A DNA stretch of 64,000 nucleotides. It comes from Apoderus coryli (lineage: Eukaryota; Arthropoda; Insecta; Coleoptera; Attelabidae). The stretch's first letter is position 1. Every line of letters starts with the position of its first letter. Below, one piece after another: positions 33,318 through 45,120 of this stretch. The position numbers were made by a program, and so were the translations under genes. Location of the stretch: assembly GCA_911728435.2 (NCBI GenBank), contig OU452211.1, forward strand, positions 8,476,428 to 8,540,427, written 5' to 3'. The notes beneath the pieces were generated by a model. It had not been told where the DNA came from. It was given only the letters and a program-made list of their open reading frames with translations, and ran no database searches.

Positions 33318-33890
33318 AAATTTTTTACTTTGTAGATATTAAAAATTTGATTGTCAATCTGACGTTTAATAATTTTCAATACAAAATGTATTAGTTTTAA
33401 TCAAACAGATATTATTCATTTTTATTTAAAACTACAGTTGTGAAAACTACAATTGGTAAATGTTAAATTGGAAGAAGAGTTTGCTGAAGTTGACGGAATG
33501 TTAATTTCCACTGTTGAAGAAATTCCTCGCATGGTGTTGATTATTTCACCATGGCGTTCTTGGTTAATATTCAAGTACGGTTTAATTGAATTAGAGCCGC
33601 TATGTCTTGTTCTTTTTATTAATTGCTGTTCAGGAATTCCTTTATTTGCCAAATGGCTAACTGCAGTTGATCTGTTCGAATGATTGGATATTCCAATAGC
33701 TTGCGCCAATGATTTGGTCCACATATTAATTGTGTTCTTGCCTACCGGTATATTGTCAAACCATGTGTCACTTTCGGATTTCAAGAAACGATTTGATCTC
33801 AAGAATTGGCGAAAGTAATATTTTCCCCCCTTTTGGACAATAATTTATGGAATAACCGAACAGGGCATGCACTTTCGTTTGGAATTTTTA
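33318..33890 (-). pseudogene. Crypton tyrosine recombinase, C-terminal fragment (copy C) plus leader segment
   Basis: Minus strand 33890-33422 reads the C-terminal catalytic part: 'ISNHSNRSTAVSHLANKGIP' (H-x-x-R), 'KRTRHSGSNSIKPYLNINQ' (His and Tyr nucleophile), then the 'NLTFTNCSFHNCSFK' tail. Directly downstream (33392-33318) lies a segment also found inside copy B (31685-31765) and related to the sequence just upstream of the ATG of copy A (58937-58965). So leader sequence follows C-terminal coding sequence here. Confidence 0.8.
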
Positions 33891-33894
33891 GCAA

Positions 33895-34535
33895 CGCTAC
33901 ACAAGGCGGAGGTTAGTTAGAAATAATGTCATTCGACTATAGATACAAGCGGAAAAGTCGACCTAACCAATAAGATAACAAAATTGACTATCCAAAGTTT
34001 ACGTGCAACAGCTGCCTCTCCAAATTGGCAAAAGAGGGTATTAGTATAAGTGCTAAATACTTAACACTTTAAATTCAAATGCAAATAGCATTGATTGCGG
34101 GATATATAAGGAAGATATGCTAACATTGATCGAATGTGTTTCATGATGGGGTATATTTTTCTCTGTGTATCTTGAATATAAATATCTTATATCAAAACCA
34201 ATCATCCAGTGCCTTTATTTCAAAGTCCTTTATATTTTTTCCTGGATATTTACATCTTTGAAAACATTCGCAAAGAAAATACACACACACATACATATAT
34301 ATTATATTTAGGGGATATTTGTAGCATTTGGTTTGGACCATTTGGCGCACAATTGGATCATTTAAATGCTGATATTTTTCAATATATTGCAGGAACAATA
34401 TTGGTACACGATATACCTGAAAGCTTATATTACTTTTTTTTTGTGGATATCTCCAACAGCATCATATATTTCTGCATTAATTCTAACAATTTATGTCCGC
34501 CTCACAAATGTCAGTGAGATCGTGGATGAGATTCT
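33895..34535. other. no gene seen
   Basis: AT-rich, with a short (CA)n/(TA)n run near 34280-34310. No coding similarity. Confidence 0.35.
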
Positions 34536-34538
34536 GAT

Positions 34539-34679
34539 ACCATCTACATACACATAGTAATGCATATCCCACCATACAGAGGCCGAAACAATACAATGTA
34601 TAGGCTAGCGTTTTCGGATTACACTACTTTTATTTTCTATTTCGGCCTCTGTATGGTGGGATATGTGTATGTAGATGGT
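34539..34679. repeat. near-perfect short inverted duplication
   Basis: The left arm (34539-34588) and right arm (34640-34679) are reverse complements. They differ mainly by about 10 bases (CATTACTA region) present only in the left arm. The loop is about 50 bases. It does not have the terminal sequences of the miniature elements here. Confidence 0.8.
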
Positions 34680-34817
34680 ACGGTTTACATATATATCTAC
34701 TGTTATATATATATAAGAGCGAAACGAATTCGTCAGTATCTGTCGACCCATGCCTCGGTCTGGTTCTACTGAATAAGACTGAGGCCCTGCTAAATTAATA
34801 ATGTCATTTTTTTTGGC

Positions 34818-34870
34818 TACATACATGACGTTTTGATACGAATTTGAACTTTCTTCAGGTAGCTTTATTA
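34818..34870 (-). ncRNA. degenerate hammerhead-like core
   Basis: Minus strand: CTGAAGA, one extra A, an unpaired stem II region, then AAAACGTC in place of GAAACGTC. GCTAC before and GTAGC after can pair as part of stem I. Probably a decayed relative of the PLE-associated cores. Confidence 0.35.
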
Positions 34871-34879
34871 AACAAATGG

Positions 34880-37285
34880 TTTTTTAAATTGTACTAAATT
34901 TAATTAACAATTTACATTCATACAAAAACAAATACAAATCAAATACCGTTCTCCGGTACTAGGGTACAAAAAAAAGCGGTTTCCATTTGAAAATGTTGAG
35001 TTTTGGCACTTTTTTAAACAATTATTATTTAAAAAATTTTTTATGACGACTATATAAAATCGAAAACTTTATGGAATTTCTCTGTGCTAAGTTTTAAGCA
35101 GCCGTTATGGAAAAACTAATTAAGTACGGGTCTGCATCTGTCATTTTTTCCACAAAATTGCAGATACATGGTTGAAGTTACTCAGGGCACATGACACATT
35201 AAATGTACCGAGAGGGTTTTTAACCCCTTTTTACACTCTTTTCGAACGCCAATGTGATCTATATTTTTATAGTTAATCTTTTAGGTTATAAAAATGAAAA
35301 ATTATTCAATATTCCGGATTAGTTTAAGAAGTATGAATATTTTAAATTTTTAAAACCTTTTTTGCACCAAATTTGGTTAAAATATGTTCAGTGGTTTTTG
35401 AACTTTTTATCTCTTTTTATGATTATAGCAAATTGTAATTCCACTAATTGATGTTGTTGATAGTTTTCTTTGGCACACTCTGTATTATTCTAATATCAAC
35501 ACACACTTAAAGATGCAGCCTGTCAATAGCACTAGATATCTCCGATAGAACTAAATTAATTCGGGCAGTCGCTCACAAATCAAGACATGTCCTGACAGTG
35601 TACAAGATGCATAAGGCACATAACAATGAAAGTTCTTACCAGATCCGGCTTTTGTTATTTCCAGTACTTATGTCTTAAGTATTTTAAGGGTGCATATTTA
35701 CCTCATCAGCTTATACTTGTAAAAAGCAAAGAGCTCTTTCACTTTTTATTCCCAATATTTTGGCGGCCGATGTAAGATTTAAAACAAGTGAGAATCTATT
35801 TCCAGGATAGTTATGCCAAAAGCCTTTCTAAAACAAGACCAAGAATATAGGGGAAGTCAGACTATTTTCTTGAACTTAGATAACCTCAGCACATAAACTA
35901 TTTTCGGAAAATAAAGCCCCTAGTTAGCAACAGCTAACGCAAAGAATGCTTAGGGATATGACTTTATACGAGAAGCGTACGATTTCTGAAACCAACCCAG
36001 TAAATGGAGTTCATCAGAGCTCTAGAACTGAATGGGGAGTTGTAACTTCAAACAAACTTCAAGGATCAGATCTCCCAAATTATTATTAATATCTTACGTT
36101 ATTAATCTTATCTTGATCAGATTGTACCAGAGCTATTATTGAAAGTATCTGCATATTATTTTTCTTATCTTTCGTTCACGCAAACCAAAGTCCAAATCAT
36201 GTTTGACAGCTTACCATTTCTTTATTATATGGTTGGATGTTTATTCTTCTTTTTTTTTTCTTCATTGAAATATGGTTCGGACATTAAAGTCCGGCTCTGT
36301 ATAATAATAATTCGAACAAGGCGACGTCGGTCGTCCTATTTGTCCACAGGCCATCACTCACCAAGCAAAGCGTTGTAACGTCAAATCCGACATCTACGGC
36401 CAGGCAAGCCCAAGAACCGACTGAACGACAGACGGACTCGTTGTCAGTAAATCAGTCGCACCTGAGACAGCCAACAAGGACCAAACTGTCCCGATAATAG
36501 AGACATATGCGGCATAATTGCCCCGGACTGATTACCATAGTACATAAGCTATATATACATCATGCCCTACAGCATATATTAAAGGTCTTAGTTTTAATAT
36601 ACAGGGTGAATGATAATAAAAATGTTTTTATAAATGATCAAATGATCGGTATTGTTGTGCAATATTTTTAGTCGTCTTCTTCTTCTCAGAATTGAAACTC
36701 AGCTAGTAGATTATTGCCCAGAAAACAGCACGAATCTCGATAAACTACAGCTCTTCAGACCAACAAACTCAGCCGTCATATTCAAATTAATCACACTATC
36801 CTTGCAGTATAACTGATATTGGAAGAAGATATAATCTTTGAAGAGTTCAGGCACCTTGGAAATCTCTTCACTCTAGACACTCAACCCGTGTGTTAAATAG
36901 CACCCAACTCGTACGCCCATTCTCCCTTGTGCCTCGAACATATCTCACAACTGTTAAAATGATTTCTAAATATCGATGGCGCATCAGGCCAACCGGCGTT
37001 GTAATTTTTCGGAGCCCGCAACGTAGACCTATTACTTAGAATTTTGCAGATACGGTCGGAGCCCGCAACGTGTTAGCCGTATCCCCAGACGTGCGACACT
37101 AGCGCTTTTAATATACGCTCGAACTAAATTTTTTCCCAGTATATACCTTATGGCCTTTGGTATATGAATCCTTAGACCGTCCTCTATCCAAATATGTAAA
37201 AAAATCAAATCAAATGAAATAAGAACCCCTCTGCATATTATGTTAACAGCATTACCGCAAAGTAACCTTAGGAAGAAAATAAGTT
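34880..37285. other. no gene recognised; GC-richer block near 36.3-36.5 kb
   Basis: The block at 36310-36550, with a TATA-like GCTATATATAC at about 36549, could be an LTR or promoter remnant, but I cannot show a second LTR. 'TCGGAGCCCGCAACGT' is repeated 42 bases apart at 37013 and 37055. Confidence 0.3.
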
Positions 37286-37289
37286 TTCA

Positions 37290-37870
37290 CTAGCCGTAGC
37301 CAAAATTGAAAAGAAGTCCCTCTGAGTTTCTAATAATTGACCAAATATTTGCTGGCGAAAAAAGACCAGTTCTACACATACTGTTTAACGGAATAGAAGT
37401 ACAGACAGACGGTTTTCAAGGGCCTTCCATCAGGGATCTCCTACAAGGAGATCGAAAAGGACCTGACATCTCAATTCAATTGGAGTTATCAGGATGATGT
37501 TCCAAAACCAAATTGCAGTTTCCTTTTGTTTTGGTTTAAGTGCCAATGGAGGAGAATCGTCTCCCGAAGATTAATCGGCTCGTCAACTTGGTGGTAAGAG
37601 CAGAAGGCAGAAGAAAAAGCGGAGGTCTCACTCAGTGTTTTAGGTGCCAACATCACTGCAACCTCATAACGTCCCTGTGTGAAATGCACTGAAGCGCACT
37701 CAGTAAACTAATGTCCAAAGTCCAAAGATGAAAAGCCAACGTGTGCAAACTGCGGAGCTGAGCACACTGCATAAATAAAGGATGCAGACAATTCTCGAGC
37801 ATCCTTACCAGGGAGCCAAAAGATTCAAGAGTCCAAGAAGTCAACTTTAACAAGAATGAAGATAGGAATA
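37290..37870 (+). pseudogene. gag-like (ORF1) zinc-knuckle protein of a Jockey-type retrotransposon
   Basis: One frame gives 'LTQCFRCQHHCN' at 37627-37662. After a frame shift 'CVKCTEAHSVN' and 'CPKSKDEKPTCANCGAEHTA' follow at 37676-37772. Such successive Cys/His knuckles are typical of the nucleic-acid-binding ORF1 protein of Jockey/X-element-like non-LTR retrotransposons. The frame upstream (37306-37497) contains 'HILFNGIEVQT', also typical of that protein. Several stops and frameshifts are present, and no RT is attached. Confidence 0.6.
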
Positions 37871-37879
37871 AAGGATAGA

Positions 37880-39845
37880 AAGGGCATCAACAAATCCTGC
37901 AAATGATTCAAATCAAAAAGACAAGGGGACTTAGTCTCGAATCTTTTGAATTCGAACAGAGAGGCTCCGGAGTAATACGATCTGGGCATCTGCGAAATAG
38001 CGACTATTAGTTTGGCGATCTTCCCAAGTTTGTGTCCCACATTATCACTCAAATGCAGTTTCTATCAGATAATTCGTAATGAAGTGCAGCAAAATTTTAA
38101 ATAATGCTCTTTGTGAGGACGGCAAAGTAAAAAAAAACTGGTTTACGAACCGTTCCACTAAGGCCAAACGTTGAAAATGACGAACATCCCTCCTATATCT
38201 TTATCCATTATTATGGTTTAAGCAATTCCTATTTAATGATGATTGTCACAAGAGAAAAAGGATATAATCCTATCCCATAATACAGAATGTCTGAAGTTCT
38301 ATAGTACATTGTGAGGAATATATACTGCATATTGAGGTATTAACATTTATCGAGTCCCCAGCTATCACCGTCAAACATGCCGACGATGTCTATACCTAGC
38401 GAGAATGATGGGTTTCACTTTCCCTCTATCACATTTTCAACGACTGCTATGGGAGATGAATTAGAGACAGACATAGCCGGAGACTAAATAGGTAGCAACA
38501 AAGGATAAGGATAACAATTAACATATTATTTCGAGTGCAAAAATTATGATATCTATGGGTCAAATATTACTATTGCAGTATTTTGTATAGTTGATAGACG
38601 AAACTCCTTTGTTCTACGTGAAAGAGACTGAGACCAATGACTTCATCTTCTTCTGGGTCAGCTTGTGGTTTGCCATAGATTGCCTTCATTTCCCTTTACC
38701 TCTCGTGTAGCTTGATGGTTTCATCTGCCACAGGATGGGTGCTTACAACAATTAATTAGAAGCGTGATATTTCTAAATATATAATTAGATCTTCAGAGTC
38801 ACTTCTATTCCTACAACACTCCATAGGCATTTTCATAGTTCTAAATCGTCTTAAAGGTTTTCTGTCTTCTTGTTAAGTCCTTTAAGACTTCTTCCCTTTG
38901 ACAGCAATAAACACTAAGTGAGTACAGTAAGATTGGAGCGGTTTTTTCGGCAGCACAATAAGCCACTAATCAACGGTGAATTCATGAAGGTCCAATAACT
39001 GAGTTGGAGCATGAAAATCGTAAAGCAGAAAAAGCCAATTCGCACGGTTTCTTCTATAACGCTATAAGCTTGTCAAAGCCACTAATCTTATCCATCCTTT
39101 TTAAAGTCAGAGAAGACACAGAAGCAATTACCTTCATTGGAATCTCAATACATTTAGTTCTTAAAATATTTATTCTTGTGTGTTTGCCTACGCATATGAA
39201 TCTAGGAATTGCACTTGAAAGCGGAATTTCTGTTTTATTTTTTCCTTTCTTTGTGTCCTTTATTATGAAGAAACTCAATAAGGACACGAAAAAAATAAAA
39301 TAAAACGACAGTAACAAGAGCAGCTCACGTCGCACAGTTATTGTTACGATTGTTCGGGCAAATTATACTCCAGATAGGGTTGTTTTTTGGAATTACCCTT
39401 TTACCTTATCATGTTAGAAGGGAAGATAAAAAATATTGTAGTAGCAGTGGAATTGCTTGTTGTTACAATAGATAACTCTATTAGAATTAAGCAAGTTTTA
39501 ACTGTAATTAAAAGAAAAACGTGAGCAATGTTTTGAAGAGAGTATATGCTAAACCAATCAAGTGATCATTGATTTTGGAACTGTTGCAGATTTTGAGCAA
39601 ATATCATTTTCTCGATTGCTCCAAGGAGGTGTGCTAAGGCAGGCTAAGGCATTCCTAAGATTCCGCATTTTCGTAATCAGGGCGAATGGGAATATGTCCA
39701 GCAATCTGCTTGTTTTGAGTGGGATTTTAAAGGGTCTGTATTATTATTTTTGATCAGATCTATAGACATATAAGCTGATCTATAAACACTTTAAATTTGT
39801 ATAATCATAATAAAAGAGTTAGATTTGATGAACTGTTACGTTAGT
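37880..39845. other. no gene recognised
   Basis: Several short open frames without recognisable features, including a hydrophobic frame at 39004-39303. Confidence 0.35.
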
Positions 39846-39849
39846 TGTT

Positions 39850-40085
39850 CAGGATACTACTAAGGACCATTTACTATCACTCAAAACCAATGCAATAGGT
39901 CCCGATCAATTAAATACTGAAATTTTATTCCTGTGTAGTCCTCGTATGGTGCCATGTTAATAATTGTCTTCTTACTAATACCTTCCCCGATCCCTGGAAG
40001 ATCTCATATTTCTCTTATTCCCATTCCCAAAAGTAGAAATATTACAAAGCATAGTCTCGATTTCAATTTTCTCTCCTTAATTTAA
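39850..40085 (+). pseudogene. non-LTR RT fragment
   Basis: Reads 'DTTKDHLLSLKTNAIGPDQL', 'TEILFLCSPRMVP', then 'NCLLTNTFPDPWK' and 'LIPIPKSRNITKHS' across frame changes. This is RT motif 1-2 sequence of a Jockey/CR1-like element (xAxGPDxI ... FPxxWK ... PIPK). No catalytic box remains. Confidence 0.65.
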
Positions 40086-40735
40086 CTTTTATTCCATTTG
40101 TGTCAAAAATGTGATTATTAAGCTGTGCCAATATATTTTAATGTATAATGTTTGTTCTGTATGTAACAAATTTTGTCTTTACTTTGTGTACTGTATTTTT
40201 TGTTGTAGGTTATTTACTAAGCATAATATGTTTGACTTGTGTAAAGCAAGAATATGTTGTGGGGCAGCTGGGCAACATTCTGGACCTAACCTTTAATTAA
40301 TCAATTAAAAAATAATTATTTACTCTTACTTAATATTGTCTGTAACTGTTGACATAAAATTTCCCAAGGAATACGACCTTAAACTAAGGCCATCGAAGCA
40401 TGGGCCGCCCTGCATAAATGAACAAAAAACAAACAAAATAGCGAAAAATATACAATGACGTTTTATCATAGCCGTGAATCTCACTTTGCATGTATCAATA
40501 TCGTCAATCACATGTCACAGTCACAGCCACATATAAATGTGGGATATGTTGGTTTATGGCTATTGTCGGCATAATAATACGGTATAAATACAATACGGCT
40601 ATTGCTCGCTTGGTTTATAATCCCGCATAGGCTTTAATAATGGCAACGAAACATTGACGTAACATCAACATATTAGTTTATGTTTGTTATTGTGTATAAA
40701 TATAGATAGTTCATTATTTTGTGCCTTTGCTTACC
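40086..40735. other. no gene seen
   Basis: It begins with a short repeat (40086-40116) shared with 10094-10125. Otherwise AT-rich without features. Confidence 0.35.
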
Positions 40736-40739
40736 TATA

Positions 40740-41218
40740 CGAGGGTTGCCTTTTATATTTCAGGATTAAAGAACAAACACAAATATTAATCATCGACAAT
40801 CACTTTTCAAAATATTCCCCATGAAGATCTATACAATTTTGCCTGCGTTTGAACCAATTGGCGAAGCACTTTTGCCACTCTGCTTGAGGTATCTCCAAAA
40901 CATGCATTTTGAATGCAGCAACCGCTTCTTCAGTTGTCGAAAAACGTTGACCTCAGTCTGTTTTTTATGTAAGAAGTCATTCAGTGCCAAGTCAGGACTA
41001 TACGGCGGATGACTCATCAAATCGATGTTTTGGGTGCTCAAAAATGCAGTTGTTTGAGCCGATGTGTGAGAGCTCGCATTGTCGTGGTGAAGAGTGATCC
41101 GTCTACGGCAGTTGGTTTTCCTGATTTCTTGGAAGACAACTGACAATCAAATGGTTGTGCATCACTCAGAATTGACTGTTCTGCGATGTTCTAGTAGTGG
41201 TAGGGTTGCGACATGTCT
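40740..41218 (-). mobile_element. mariner element, copy 4 (truncated, reverse orientation)
   Basis: The 3' terminal repeat (CGAGGGTTGCCTTTTATATT) is intact at 40740, with TA before it. Coding covers only the C-terminal half: 'LHHDNASSHTSAQT' (second Asp) and 'YSPDLALND' (third Asp), then a deletion replacing the FFLF segment. Homology stops at about 41218, so the N-terminal half and 5' terminus are gone. Confidence 0.85.
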
Positions 41219-41289
41219 AGTTGATCATCAGGCAGTGTGACCCAAATTTCCAACATTTACGAAGAGCTTATAGGGTGAGGTTGCACATA

Positions 41290-41990
41290 TTGAACCGTCT
41301 TCAAAATTGAAAACACGTTGGATCAATACTACGTACTGACCGATCAATATTCAGGACCATGGAAGCTTATTGCACCCAAGCTTTGGAAAAGTGGCTAAGG
41401 AGTAACGTCGGCCGCACCGTTACTCAATATCAGGTAGCGGCTCTTTTAAATGAAGCATATACTACTCTACTCTAGAAAACGCTGCTAATGGTTTTAGGGC
41501 TTCCGGAGTTTGGCCTGTAAATAGACATGTTTTTCATGAAAGTGATTTTGTTGCAGCTGAAATTGTACTTGCAGCCAACAAGAAAGTTGAAACCTCACAT
41601 TCAACAAGGTGTCGTCTACGATAAAGATAGTGACGAAGCATCACAAGCTGGCGATAGCATTCCGCTCTCCAAATTGCAGAATTCTTTGTTACCGCAAGCA
41701 AATTCCTCAGAGTTTGTGATGGATACGGTTATGGTTTGCCCAAATAAGAATCACGATAAGCCGTCCACCAGCAAAGATTTTCTATCCGTGAGTCTAGATG
41801 AAATAGTTCCTTTGCCATCGGTAAAAGAAAGCAACAACCGAAAGTCCAGAGGGATTCAGAAAGCGCCTATAATTACCAGTTCACCGTATAAGGACGAATT
41901 AATTGAACAATATAAATCCAAACAAAAGAAAACAGTACCACTGAAGAGATTCGCCAGCGAAAACTGATTTACGCTTAATGAAGGCTGGTG
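41290..41990 (+). pseudogene. pogo/Tigger-like transposase C-terminal region
   Basis: Translation gives 'ALEKWLRSNVGRTVTQYQVA', 'ALLNEAYT', then, after a frame change, 'ENAANGFRASGVWPVNRHVF' and 'HESDFVAAEI'. This is the C-terminal end of the DDE domain and the following segment in pogo-like insect transposases. A Ser/Lys-rich tail (41527-41967) has no known domain; 'FWFCSEC' just after may be a remnant of the PHD-like Cys motif often found at the end of such proteins. The DNA-binding domain and catalytic acidic residues are not present. Confidence 0.7.
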
Positions 41991-42443
41991 TTTCTGACAC
42001 TTTTTGGTTTTGCAGTGAATGCAAGACTGTGTTTCTTGTAGGACAAGCATTTAAACTATTGCCCTTTAATTGTTTTTACTTACTTTTGGAACCATATTTA
42101 AGTTTATTTGTTTTAATATTTTGCGATAATAGCATGTTTGTTTTGTTATTAAACGTTATTTATTTCTAGCTTTCATTAAATAAATAATTACAAAATATTG
42201 TGCGGTAGTTTGCTTTTCTTATAGTGTTTTATGAATAATTTCGGGCAGGTTCAACCACGAGTTCAATTTGAACACCTTGTTATCTTTATTGAACCATTAG
42301 CAATCAACTTTTAGTTTTGCTTCCGTCACGTTGATTACCAATATTAGAATGTGATATTGAACCAAAATGTTCATGAAATATGTTGGCCAATTTTCCAAAA
42401 AATGGTTCAATATGAGCAACTACACCCTACTAGCACGAAAGTT

Positions 42444-42643
42444 GATATTTTTGGCGACATCTAGTGTAAGCAAGCATAGTGTGAAACAAATATCCAACAA
42501 AACTTAAAGCCTTCCGCCAGGGAAATCGGGCGTGTCTAGGAAAATAATATGATGGAGTTGTTGCTTCTGGTCCGGCCATCGTTTGTGAACTGTGTTTCAC
42601 CGGGCATATTGCCTGCTCACACTAGATGTCGCCAAAAACATCT
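42444..42643. mobile_element. miniature inverted-repeat element, about 200 bp
   Basis: Inverted ends: TTTTTGGCGACATCTAGTGT at the left and its complement at the right (42617-42638), extending to about 33 bases per arm. The right-hand 80 bases recur at 49012-49092. No coding capacity. Confidence 0.7.
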
Positions 42644-42649
42644 TTTTGT

Positions 42650-43325
42650 CTTTGGTATGAAGTCCGGTATCATTTATCGTGGTATTGAGGCGAAATTGCA
42701 CTTTCGCTTTCATCTCTCGCACTGCAATGGAAAAATTGTTGCACCCACCAACCTCTACCATCATAAACAGTCTCCAGTTTGTGTAACAATATCCAAACGA
42801 ACGGTACCTATTGGAAATAATAGCCAGTTTCATATCGATTCTACATTATAATCAAAAAACGGGGCTCCAAACACAAAGAACAGTTTCCAAAAATTATAAT
42901 CCAATTGTACGTTTCAATAAATAACGTTAAATAAATTTTTAAAAATGCGATATTAATAATTTATTATGGCCTCCGCACATTACACGCTATTACAATATAT
43001 AATGACATTATTATTCCATAAAATTTTATTGTTTTCCAGATCAGTGTGACACACACTTTTCCTGGCGCATTATCAAAAATTGTACTGAGCGAGCGAGCGT
43101 TTATTTTGTAAGGTCTAGTCGAGGCGGAATTACATGTGAGATTTGTGTTTTGGATTTTGTAATCGAGATGTAAAATTTGCATAACTCGTTCCAACATTTC
43201 TGCTCCAATATTATTAATTTGTACTGCAATACGAATGTTAAGTTATTGGATTAATTGGTTAGGAAAAAATCAACAGTTGTCAAATCCGTGGAATTACCGG
43301 CCCATGTTATGTCACCAAATTTTGA
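42650..43325. other. no gene seen
   Basis: The frame at 42549-42851 overlaps the miniature element and is not a gene. A short GAGCGAGCGAGCG run lies at 43086. Confidence 0.35.
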
Positions 43326-43329
43326 TATC

Positions 43330-43640
43330 AAGCGACTGGGGAACAACAAATATGATCTTCACAATTCAGGCCGTGAAAATACCCGTGAAAACATAACGTT
43401 CGGAGTTTATTGTAACAGTTTGGTTTTTCTCTACCATACATTGAAAAGCCACACCATAAGGTGACTTGTTCGTCATGGAGAAGTCTTTCATTAAGCTGTC
43501 GCCGATGTGCGTCGGACCAGTAACGATAATTTTGTTTATTCACATGTCCGCTTAAATCAAAGTTCGCTTCATCTGATATCATCAAGAAATTTAATTGGTT
43601 TTCATCATCTTCATTGTCAACGATCTGAGAAATAGGGCTT
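43330..43640 (-). pseudogene. Tc1/mariner-type transposase fragment (first Asp region)
   Basis: Minus strand: 'MISDEANFDLSGHVNKQNYR' then 'YWSDAHRRQLNERLLHDEQV' and 'TLWCGFSMYG', the first catalytic Asp region of the insect mariner-like group. The frame runs on into unrelated sequence after 'FSMYG'. Confidence 0.8.
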
Positions 43641-43789
43641 CTCCGTCCAGTATAATCTCCACTTCACCTGAGATCTTGAACGATTATTTTGTTAATGTGG
43701 CAAAAAATTTAATGAATACTTAATATAGTCCCCTCCCAGGATCCGCTCTCATATCTTTCAAATACCAATGAGAATATACATAGTTTCTT

Positions 43790-45120
43790 CCTAACACCCG
43801 TTGCAACTCCAGAGCTTTGCAGTACAATTCAAGACATCAAAAACAAGGTGTCATCTGGAACTGATGGAATCACTTTGAAAATGTTGTCTAATCTACCGGT
43901 ATGTACATTAATCGTTTTCACAGATTTAATTAACAAGGCATTCCAAAATGGAATTTTTCCACAATGCCTTAAGACATATATAATAATTCCTCTGCACAAG
44001 GGTGGCGATAAGGATCAAGCTTCAAACTATGGTCCAATTGCGCTTCTATCTACTCTATCCAAGATCATTGAAAGACTGGTTAAAAGGAGACTTCTATCAT
44101 TTCTGCACAAATATGAAGTATTAACTAGCCACCAATTTGGATTTTTAGCTAACAAATGCACTAATGATGCTATATTCTCCGTCTTCAACAATGTTTACTC
44201 CAACTTGAACAATCTCCACTTTACAGCATCAATTTTCTGTGATTTCTCCAAAGCATTCAGCAGTGTGTGAGGGTCAATCCGGCTGTGTCTTCTTGCAGGC
44301 CGATGGATTGTGGAGTTCCACAGGCTTCACGAATCAGGTGCGGCCCGGATAGTGTGGCTCTTCATAGTACCATATCCAAAGACTTAATCACCATCAAATC
44401 ATGGTGTGACTCTAACCTGTTGTGCTTGAACACAGCGAAAACTAAATCTGTGTCATATAAAGGTGCGCTGCAGTCTTTTGAACTTAATAATTCCAGTATT
44501 GACGTCGTTTCTTCCGTGAAGTTTCTGGGCCTTGTTGTTGACAGCTCCCTGAAGTGGAAGTTGCACATTGATGCGTTATCAAAAAAATTAAGCTCTGTCT
44601 GTTTTGCGTTAAGATCAGTTTCCAAAGAACTTAACTTGTCAACTTATATAACAGTCTACTTTTCACTCTTCGAATTCCATCTTCGATACGCGCTCCCATT
44701 CTGGGGTACATGCTGTGCAACGTAATTTGGGCGTATTTTTAGATTACAAAAAAGAGCTATTCGATACTCTCTGAGATTGCCAGGACTTCTTCAGAAAATT
44801 TAAAATATTAACACTACCTTCCTTATTCATATTGTAATCGGTCGGAACACCTGTCAGATGTCTCTGAAAGACGATTCCATAACTATCTCCTTAGAAACGC
44901 CGAACATGATCTTTATCTGCCAGCCCCATCCTCCGAATTAATCAAAAGCTCGATCTTATACAATGAAAAAAAAATGCACAACCATCTGCCAATGGAAATC
45001 AAATTGCTATCATCCCTTCCTCGATTTCGTAAAGCTCTAAAGACGTATTTGTTAGAAAAAGCTTTTTATACAGTAGGTGACTTTTTTAATGTGCATTAAT
45101 TTTTGAGCGATTTACACACT
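43790..45120 (+). pseudogene. Jockey-like non-LTR RT with internal deletions, 3' end included
   Basis: 'VSSGTDGITLKMLSNLP' and 'IIPLHKGGDKDQASNYGPIA' (RT motifs 1-2) lead to 'FTASIFCDFSKAF', the motif A Asp. The sequence then jumps to 'RVNPAVSSCRPMDCGVPQAS': about 110 bases present in the copy at 55.7-56.0 kb are missing. A second gap removes the FADD box, so polymerase activity is impossible. 'LCLNTAKTKSVSY', 'VKFLGLVVDSSLKWKLHI' and 'VYFSLFEFHLRYALPFWGT' follow, then a decayed tail to 'YLLEKAFYTVGDFF'. Related pieces lie at 24.6 and 55.7 kb. Confidence 0.9.

Noticed and set aside
36300..36560. LTR of a retrotransposon
   Set aside because: Base composition and a TATA-like site are suggestive, but no second LTR, primer-binding site or Pol sequence is visible.
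41527..41967. Stand-alone 146-codon host gene
   Set aside because: It is continuous with pogo-like transposase sequence in adjacent frames, so it is the decayed C-terminal tail of that protein.
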